A stretch of 64,000 nt of DNA from Mitsuokella jalaludinii DSM 13811 (lineage in GTDB: Bacteria; Bacillota; Negativicutes; Selenomonadales; Selenomonadaceae): positions 372,001-436,000 of the forward strand of contig NZ_JNKR01000001.1 in assembly GCF_000702905.1 (NCBI RefSeq), in the 5' to 3' direction. This document shows positions 58,808 to 64,000 of this stretch, piece by piece (position 1 is the stretch's first letter; each line of letters opens with the position of its first letter). A program made the position numbers and the translations under genes. The notes under the pieces were generated by a model. The model was given only the letters and a program-made list of their open reading frames with translations, made no database searches and was not told the origin of the DNA.

Positions 58808-59581
58808 TCAGTCGCCGCCGCCCTGCTCGACCTTGTGGATGTCCTCCTTCGAGGCGTTCGCGAGGTCGGCGTACTGGAAGGCCTGATTGCTCGGCAGGTC
58901 GAGGATGAAGCGGTCTGTCTTGTTGAGCGTCGCCGTGCCGCGCACCATGTCGACATCGAAGACGTGGCCGCCCAAGGTGCGCGCCGCATTGATGAAGTGG
59001 AAGTGCCAGCCCGGCGTGTTGACGCCGTCCATGAACGGCGGGAAGTAGAAGCAGACGAGCGAGCCCTCGATGTTCTCGAAGGCAAAGCGGCGCTCATCCG
59101 TCTCGAGCACTTTGGCAAACGGCTTGTAGGGCTCGTGCTGATAGAGCTCCGTGCGCGCCGCCACGCGGTTGAAATAGCCGTCGATGCGCACGACGTACAT
59201 GCTGTTCGGGCCGAGCAGCTCGATGCTGTCATCGAGCGCCTCGCGCAGGGCCTCGGCCGTCGTCATCGCGCCGAACTTGATCGTATGGCCTTCCTCAAGG
59301 TAGGCGATACTCGCAAAAGGCGTCGTGTCGAGCGGCTGCGCCTCAAGGACCGAGCCGTCCGCGAGGATGCGGTAGCAGTGACCATCGATGACGATGAGCT
59401 CGCCCGCAACGGCGTGAAACGTGCCGATGCCCGTGTCACCGTGCTTCAGCAGGTCTTCGATGTAGAGGCAGCCGTAGTAGTTGCCGAGGATCAGCGATTG
59501 CAGTGTCGAGATCTGGTAGACGGGCTCGCGCTTTTCCTTGATGCCGCTGACATCGCGCGGGCGCAGAGAATGTTGTGTCAT
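58808..59581 (-). CDS. budA: Alpha-acetolactate decarboxylase
   Basis: Converts acetolactate to acetoin. The 257-aa protein has the family core GTFHAVAGELIVIDG near residue 53 with a Glu of the active site and the zinc-binding PGWHFHFINAARTLGGHV near residue 192. No export signal is seen. No acetolactate synthase (alsS/budB) or butanediol dehydrogenase is next to it, so it may also serve to balance branched-chain amino acid synthesis. ATG 59579-59581 follows GAGGAA. No terminator separates it from the tRNA. Confidence 0.93.
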   Translation of the reverse strand: MTQHSLRPRDVSGIKEKREPVYQISTLQSLILGNYYGCLYIEDLLKHGDTGIGTFHAVAGELIVIDGHCYRILADGSVLEAQPLDTTPFASIAYLEEGHTIKFGAMTTAEALREALDDSIELLGPNSMYVVRIDGYFNRVAARTELYQHEPYKPFAKVLETDERRFAFENIEGSLVCFYFPPFMDGVNTPGWHFHFINAARTLGGHVFDVDMVRGTATLNKTDRFILDLPSNQAFQYADLANASKEDIHKVEQGGGD

Positions 59582-59671
59582 AAAGATTCCTCACAATACA
59601 GAAGTCCAATCAAATGGCAGGATTGGGTATAATTTTTTTTGATTCAGTAAAATTGTTTGCAATTTGTTTTC

Positions 59672-59680
59672 ATTATAGCA
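59672..59680 (-). promoter_or_regulatory. Extended -10 of the decarboxylase gene
   Basis: TGCTATAAT on the minus strand about 91 bp upstream of the ATG. A short palindrome AAATTG-N4-CAATTT lies in the leader near 59650. Confidence 0.5.
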
Positions 59681-59732
59681 CAACCTGGCACAGACATGCT
59701 ATGCGTCGCGTCCACAGGATAAAGATTCCATC

Positions 59733-59760
59733 AAAAAAGGCTCACAGTCGCCTGTGAGCC
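59733..59760 (-). terminator. Terminator of the coiled-coil protein gene
   Basis: Perfect 9-bp stem GGCTCACAG / CTGTGAGCC (59739-59747 with 59752-59760) followed by six T on the minus strand. Confidence 0.88.
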
Positions 59761-59776
59761 GCAAAGGTCCCAATAA

Positions 59777-59980
59777 TCAGCCCTTGATGGCACCGAGGAC
59801 ATCCTCTGCCGTCAGGTTATTCTGTTCCATGTACTCGACAAGCACCTTGTAGTCCTGCTGCGCTTTCTTTGCCTTTACTTCTTCAAGCTGAGCCTTCAGG
59901 CCTTTGAGCTCTTCCTGCTTCTTCGCAATCTTTTCCTGCAGGGTTGCAATCTTTTCCTCATAATTTGCTTTTCTTGCCAT
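59777..59980 (-). CDS. Small coiled-coil protein, 67 aa
   Basis: Not assigned. Residues 5-42 are a strong coiled coil (heptads of Ile/Leu in KIATLQEKIAKKQEELKGLKAQ, shown here by pattern only), Lys/Glu-rich, followed by a short helical C-terminal part with LVEYMEQNNLTAEDVLGAI. It resembles in layout the small DUF4315-type proteins, without a firm match. ATG 59978-59980 has AAGGAGAG 9 bases upstream; a longer frame upstream lacks a ribosome site. Cytosolic by composition. Confidence 0.72.
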   Translation of the reverse strand: MARKANYEEKIATLQEKIAKKQEELKGLKAQLEEVKAKKAQQDYKVLVEYMEQNNLTAEDVLGAIKG

Positions 59981-60064
59981 AATAGAAGCTCTCCTTCCGA
60001 AAAATAAGTGAAAATTCCTTTTCTTATTATACGTCAAAGATATGCATTTTCTCAAGAAAAAATT

Positions 60065-60310
60065 TTATTCCTTTTTCCGCTTCCAGATATTCTGCTTGAT
60101 GTCGGGAATATCTTCGTTTTTGACTTCATTCCATTTCTGCGCCTGCCGCAGGCAGAACCAGGCTCCACCGAAGCCGATGAGCAGCAGGATTGCCCCTGCG
60201 ATGAAGTTTCCCTTCGTCAGCAGATAGAAGCCGCCGAAAGCCAGGAAGCCAAAGAAAATCGTATTCCACGACTGGATCATGACATTGAACCACTTCGTGA
60301 TTCCCCGCAT
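60065..60310 (-). CDS. Small membrane protein, 81 aa
   Basis: Not recognised. Two adjacent hydrophobic helices (about residues 13-32 and 35-54: TIFFGFLAFGGFYLL and FIAGAILLLIGFGGAWF) are followed by a charged C-terminal tail rich in Lys and Glu. ATG 60308-60310 follows AGGAGGGG by 5 bases, which supports expression and sets the start; the longer frame upstream has no ribosome site. No clear terminator. Confidence 0.7.
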   Translation of the reverse strand: MRGITKWFNVMIQSWNTIFFGFLAFGGFYLLTKGNFIAGAILLLIGFGGAWFCLRQAQKWNEVKNEDIPDIKQNIWKRKKE

Positions 60311-60417
60311 ATGAACCCCTCCTATTCCACGAAAAACTCTCTTTATATTATAGCGGATTTCCTTTATTCCTGCACGTAAATCTGCAACGGAATCTCGATA
60401 GAACCGCCTTGAGACGA

Positions 60418-60447
60418 TTGCCAAGAAAGCACTTCCTGCTGTAAAAT
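60418..60447 (+). promoter_or_regulatory. Promoter of the secreted protein gene
   Basis: TTGCCA (60418-60423), 18 bp, TAAAAT (60442-60447). A TATAAT at 60475-60480 is too close to the ribosome site to be useful. Confidence 0.45.
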
Positions 60448-60495
60448 AAATAAAAGATACATCATCGGATTCGATATAATGGAGGAATCATTACC

Positions 60496-61095
60496 ATGAA
60501 GAAAATAAAGCGTTCTTATCTCGCTCTGGCCATCGGATTTGCCCTGGCATTCACAGCGCCACAGGCAGCATCTGCTGCTGGCGCCGCCTGCGGGACGGTC
60601 ACGGGCGCAGTCTACACGCACGGCTCTGAGCGCGGCATGAAGATTGCGTCCTCTCCTGATGCATCGGCCGGTGGCATCAGCTGGGACCTCGCAGCCCCCA
60701 AGAACAAGTTCCACGACAAGCAGGCCGATATCTGGCTGATCGGCAAGGATTTCAACTACGATGCGCTCAGCTCGCAGGAAATCGATGACTGGTACCGCTT
60801 CGGCAAGATTCCCAAGGATGCGCCGGTCTATCACACGGAGACGGATAAGAAGACCGGCAAGTACAAGTTCGAAGGCATCCCCGAGGGCCAGTACTTCCTC
60901 GTCATCCTCGACAGCTACGGCCGTGACGCCGCGCAGAACCTCACGGAGCTCGACGACAAGCAGCAGCTCCAGAAGAAGCTGCCCAACTGGGATGCCTTCG
61001 AGCTCTTCAACGTCGGACCGCGCAGCTGCCTCGTGCAGATGGTCACCGTCAAGCGCGGCGAGACCGTCAACATCAAGCCCGGCACCATCGGCTAA
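60496..61095 (+). CDS. Secreted protein with a carboxypeptidase-regulatory-like fold
   Basis: Exported protein of 199 aa with a clear Sec signal peptide (residues 1-28, AASAAGA). The segment TETDKKTGKYKFEGIPEG and YFLVILDS near residue 118 is typical of the beta-sandwich carboxypeptidase-regulatory or Cna-B-type repeat. Two Cys are seen in the mature part (near residues 32 and 176). No sortase signal or catalytic site is present. Function unknown. ATG 60496 follows GGAGG by 9-10 bases. Confidence 0.75.
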   Translation: MKKIKRSYLALAIGFALAFTAPQAASAAGAACGTVTGAVYTHGSERGMKIASSPDASAGGISWDLAAPKNKFHDKQADIWLIGKDFNYDALSSQEIDDWYRFGKIPKDAPVYHTETDKKTGKYKFEGIPEGQYFLVILDSYGRDAAQNLTELDDKQQLQKKLPNWDAFELFNVGPRSCLVQMVTVKRGETVNIKPGTIG

Positions 61096-61144
61096 AATTT
61101 CCCGGCGATTGTATACATTTTTGCTATGTTTTCCGCAATTGATA

Positions 61145-61153
61145 TGGTATAAT
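61145..61153 (+). promoter_or_regulatory. Extended -10 of the EAL gene
   Basis: TGGTATAAT (TATAAT at 61148-61153), 64 bp upstream of the start. Confidence 0.55.
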
Positions 61154-61216
61154 AGCCCTGCGCTCTTCAAAGCGCAATAATCTAGAACAGAACAATCGTG
61201 GAGGAATACGAATACA

Positions 61217-63880
61217 TTGAAGAAAAGATTGTTTCGTTTCTTTGCATCTTTCATCTCCATCCCATTCCTCGTTTGCGGCCTCAGCCTGCAGTTCACAGTA
61301 TCAAGTGTGCAGGCGAGGCCGCTCCTGCGCGTGGGGATACACCATGTCGGCACGGACATCACACAGGATGCAACCGGCAATTTCTACGGCATGGAGACGG
61401 ACTTCATGCAGGCGCTCGGCAGCTATGCAGGGCGCGAGGTCGTCTTCGTGCCGGGCACCTGGGAGGAGTGCCAGGATCGCCTGGAGCGCGGCGAGATCGA
61501 TGTCATCTCCGGCATCGTCAAGACGCCGCAGCGCGAGCAGACCATGCGCTTCTCGCGCCTGATGATGGGGCGCGCCAATGACAGCAGAGACGTCCATGGC
61601 ACGCTGCTGCCGCACCGCGTCAACCAGCTCTATTTCGCCGTGCGGCGGGATGATGAGGCGCTGATGCAGGAACTCGACCTCGCGGCCGACCAGCTCATCG
61701 GCAACCGACCGTACTTCGTCAGCCATCTCTACCAGCTCTACTACGGCCAGCGCGGCTCCGCAGAGCTCCGGCTGACCGAGAGGGAACAGCGCTTCCTCAA
61801 GAGCCACCCCGTCATCTCAGCCGTCGTCGTCGCGCGCGAAGCTCCCTTCGCCTACGTCGACAAAGAGGGCAATCTGCAGGGCACGATGAAGAAGCTCGCC
61901 GACCGGCTCGAGAGGGATCTCGGCATCAAGCTCGCGCTCGTCATCGAGCAGGATTATGCAGCCGCACAGGAAGACCTCGACAAGGGCCGGGCACAGATCC
62001 TTCTCAATGCCGAATGGGACGCCAGCTGGGCCGCCGCCCACAACACGGACCTCTCTGCCGCCTACCTGACATCCTATTACACGACCGTCACGCGGCGCAA
62101 CGGTGCGCCAAGGGCCCCGCGCATCGCCTGTCTCCAAAAGCGCCTGACAGACCGCGTCCTACTGGAGCGCTACGAGGCGAACCAGATCCATTACTACGCC
62201 ACGGCAGAGGAGTGCCTGCGTGCCGTCAGCAACGGTCAGGCAGACATCGCCTTCCTGCGGCAGGAGTCCGCGCAGTACAACATCTGGCAGGGAGATTTCC
62301 CGGATCTCGTCACAGACGGCATCGTCACCTCCTCGCAGGACATCGCCATCGGCATCTCCGACCAGATGGAGCCGGAGCTGCTCTCCATCCTCGACAAGGA
62401 GATCCGCTTCATCGGGCCGAACGGCATTTTCGACTATGCGTCCTTCTACGACCAGGGCCTCGACAAGCGCCGGAGCATCCAGTCTCTCTTCTATGCCTAC
62501 CCGCAGTACTTCATCACAGGCCTGCTGCTCCTGTTCTTCATCCTGCTGCTGCTGACCTGGCGCCAGTCCCAGATGCGCCGCAGCCACCTGAAGCAGATGC
62601 AGCACATCATCGACACGGACCGCTACACGGGACTGTACAACCGGAGCTGGTTCAAGTACGAAGCCAGCAAATACCTCAAAGGACACGAAGCTCAGGGCCA
62701 TTTCGCCATCGTCGAGATCGGCATCAGCCGCCGCGACATCCTCGTCGAGACGTACGGGCAGGATGTCATCGTGGAACTGTTGCGCCGCATGGAGGCGACG
62801 CTTCAGAAGACAGAATGGGCTAAGCTGCCTGCCGTGCACACGAGCACCGGCAGAGTCTTCTTCCTGCTTCACATGGACGCGTTCGACGACAGGACGCAGC
62901 TCACGACAGCCCTTACACACCTGATGCATCTGAATGAATACATCAGCATCGGCCATCTGGTCGTACACATCGCGTTCCACATCGGCATCTGCCCGCTCAA
63001 ACCGGGCCTCTCTGTCGCCGACGCCATGAACCACGCCAACCTCGCCCTGCACGAAGCGAATCCCATCTGCTTCTACAACGCGGAAATGCAGCAGAAAGCC
63101 GAGTTCCAGAGCCGCATCGAGAGCCTGCAGCAGGGCGCTCTTTCCCGCAAGGAGTTCGAGGTCTGGTACCAGCCGAAATACGACCTCGCGACGAGAAAGT
63201 GCATCGGCGCCGAGGCGCTCGTGCGCTGGCGCAGCCGCGAGCTCGGCTTCCTGATGCCGGGCCAGTTCATCCCGCGCTTCGAGAGCAACGGCTTCATCAC
63301 ACAGCTCGACTTCTATATGCTGACCCACGTCATGGAGACGGTGAAAGAGCGCCGCACCACCGGCCTGCCCATCGTGCCCGTATCCGTCAACCAGTCGCGC
63401 CTGCACATGCAGGAGAAGAATTACCTCGCCTACATGCAGCGCCTCAAGACGTACTACGGCGCAGAGGACATCGAGCTCGAACTCACCGAGACAGCCTTTG
63501 ACTTCGACACGCCTGAGATGCGCGAGCACGCGCTCCACGTCATGCACGAGTTGCACGAGATGGGCTTCCGCCTGTCCATCGATGACTTCGGCAGCGGCTA
63601 CTCCGATCTCACGATCCTCAATGCCATCCCGCTCGATGTCATGAAAATCGACCGCTCGCTGCTGCTCGCCGCGAACGGTGCCAAGCGCATGCAGGCCGTC
63701 CTCGCGCGCATGATCGACCTCGGCCACGCACTCGGCATGACCGTCATCTGTGAGGGAATCGAGACCCGCGAGCAGGAAGAGATGCTGCGCAGCTACGGCT
63801 GCGATCACGGCCAGGGCTACCTCTACGGCAAGCCCATGCCCGAGGCAGAATTCAGCAGCTTCTTGGAGCAGCACATCTGA
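61217..63880 (+). CDS. Membrane c-di-GMP phosphodiesterase with periplasmic binding domains (SBP-SBP-GGDEF-EAL)
   Basis: Signalling protein of 887 aa. After a signal segment (1-33) come two solute-binding folds: a short one (about 36-175) and a full one (about 185-415) joined by LTEREQRFLKSHPVI. A membrane helix lies at about 428-450. The following GGDEF domain (about 465-640) has lost its motif (TGRVFFLL in that place). The EAL domain keeps EALVRW near residue 665, DDFGSGYS, KIDRSLL, EGIET and QGYLYGKP, so it should be active. Start is TTG 61217 with GGAGG upstream at long spacing. Confidence 0.9.
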   Translation: MKKRLFRFFASFISIPFLVCGLSLQFTVSSVQARPLLRVGIHHVGTDITQDATGNFYGMETDFMQALGSYAGREVVFVPGTWEECQDRLERGEIDVISGIVKTPQREQTMRFSRLMMGRANDSRDVHGTLLPHRVNQLYFAVRRDDEALMQELDLAADQLIGNRPYFVSHLYQLYYGQRGSAELRLTEREQRFLKSHPVISAVVVAREAPFAYVDKEGNLQGTMKKLADRLERDLGIKLALVIEQDYAAAQEDLDKGRAQILLNAEWDASWAAAHNTDLSAAYLTSYYTTVTRRNGAPRAPRIACLQKRLTDRVLLERYEANQIHYYATAEECLRAVSNGQADIAFLRQESAQYNIWQGDFPDLVTDGIVTSSQDIAIGISDQMEPELLSILDKEIRFIGPNGIFDYASFYDQGLDKRRSIQSLFYAYPQYFITGLLLLFFILLLLTWRQSQMRRSHLKQMQHIIDTDRYTGLYNRSWFKYEASKYLKGHEAQGHFAIVEIGISRRDILVETYGQDVIVELLRRMEATLQKTEWAKLPAVHTSTGRVFFLLHMDAFDDRTQLTTALTHLMHLNEYISIGHLVVHIAFHIGICPLKPGLSVADAMNHANLALHEANPICFYNAEMQQKAEFQSRIESLQQGALSRKEFEVWYQPKYDLATRKCIGAEALVRWRSRELGFLMPGQFIPRFESNGFITQLDFYMLTHVMETVKERRTTGLPIVPVSVNQSRLHMQEKNYLAYMQRLKTYYGAEDIELELTETAFDFDTPEMREHALHVMHELHEMGFRLSIDDFGSGYSDLTILNAIPLDVMKIDRSLLLAANGAKRMQAVLARMIDLGHALGMTVICEGIETREQEEMLRSYGCDHGQGYLYGKPMPEAEFSSFLEQHI

Positions 63881-63899
63881 AGCGCGCAGCAGGCTACAC

Positions 63900-63940
63900 A
63901 AAAAAAGACCTGAGACAGCGATGTCCCAGGTCTTTTTATT
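63900..63940. terminator. Bidirectional terminator after the EAL gene
   Basis: Stem AAGACCTG / CAGGTCTT (63905-63912 with 63927-63934) with an inner GAC/GTC pairing; A-run on the left and TTTTATT on the right. Confidence 0.85.
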
Positions 63941-63964
63941 CGCTTGTATCCAACAGAGATCGAT

Positions 63965-64000
63965 TCAGTCTTCTGCGGCCCCCGCTGCCTGCCGCATGGC
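63965..64000 (-). CDS. Possible C-terminal end of a gene that continues beyond the window
   Basis: Eleven codons reading AMRQAAGAAED and a TGA at 63965-63967 on the minus strand, placed after a bidirectional terminator. Too short to identify. Confidence 0.3.
   Translation of the reverse strand, partial: AMRQAAGAAED

Noticed and set aside
61217-61810. A frameshift as the cause of the short first binding domain in the EAL protein
   Set aside because: The reading frame is continuous and the closing helices of the domain are in frame, so an in-frame deletion or natural short form fits better.

Overview
The window is about 58% G+C and reads as a low-redundancy chromosomal segment of an anaerobic, nitrate-respiring member of the Firmicutes that also carries diderm-type cytochrome biogenesis genes. 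The gene orders holB-ricT-trmN6-rsmI and secG-est-rnr-smpB are typical of Firmicutes. A c-type cytochrome System I (Ccm), periplasmic NrfHA and LacI/AraC-controlled sugar genes point to the Negativicutes (Selenomonadaceae-like). That placement is inference from gene content; no rRNA is present. Many promoters have an extended -10 (TGn-TATAAT) and several genes start with TTG or GTG.

Layout. 1-2306: 5' part of metG and a secreted glucosaminidase-TPR protein. 2472-7545: galK-galE-galT-galR operon with two identical operators 120 bp apart around its promoter. 7559-11440: holB-ricT-trmN6-rsmI housekeeping operon. 11564-15936: a CdaR-type regulator, a PAP2 phosphatase, a thioredoxin-reductase-like flavoprotein and a solitary rsmH. 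15969-18297: a dicarboxylate/amino acid symporter and an RsiV-like exported protein. 18344-22805: secG-est-rnr-smpB. 22811-25682: an unknown small protein, pyruvate kinase and a cytidylate-kinase-like protein.

25793-37529 is a carbohydrate (inositol-like) region: iolT, iolI, iolG, a second Gfo/Idh dehydrogenase, an IolE-like and an IolH-like TIM barrel, an orphan PTS EIIA of the lactose type, a YczE-like membrane protein and three related AraC regulators. The later inositol steps (iolB, iolC, iolD, iolA) are not here. An amino acid permease follows.

38975-58666 is an almost complete nitrate-to-ammonium island: narGHJI, a Bacillus-type fnr with a C-terminal cysteine cluster, narK, moaC, an AraC regulator, nrfHA, a crp/fnr-family regulator at the head of ccmABCEF, and hcp. 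NarK brings in nitrate, NarGHI reduces it at the membrane, NrfHA reduces nitrite to ammonium, Hcp deals with NO/hydroxylamine, MoaC supports the Mo cofactor and Ccm matures the c-type haems. Two regulatory layers can be read: Fnr boxes (TGTGA-N6-TCAC type) at the narG and fnr/narK promoters, and 6-4-6 palindromes at about -41.5 of the crp/ccm, nrfHA and hcp promoters. The nrfHA palindrome is at the same time the loop-proximal part of the ccm operon terminator. The CcmE is the rare CxxxY type and no ccmD/G/H/I is present, which fits the variant called System I*.

58680-64000: tRNA-Arg(CCU), acetolactate decarboxylase, two small hypothetical proteins, a secreted protein and a membrane c-di-GMP phosphodiesterase with tandem periplasmic binding domains, then the last codons of a gene that continues beyond the window.
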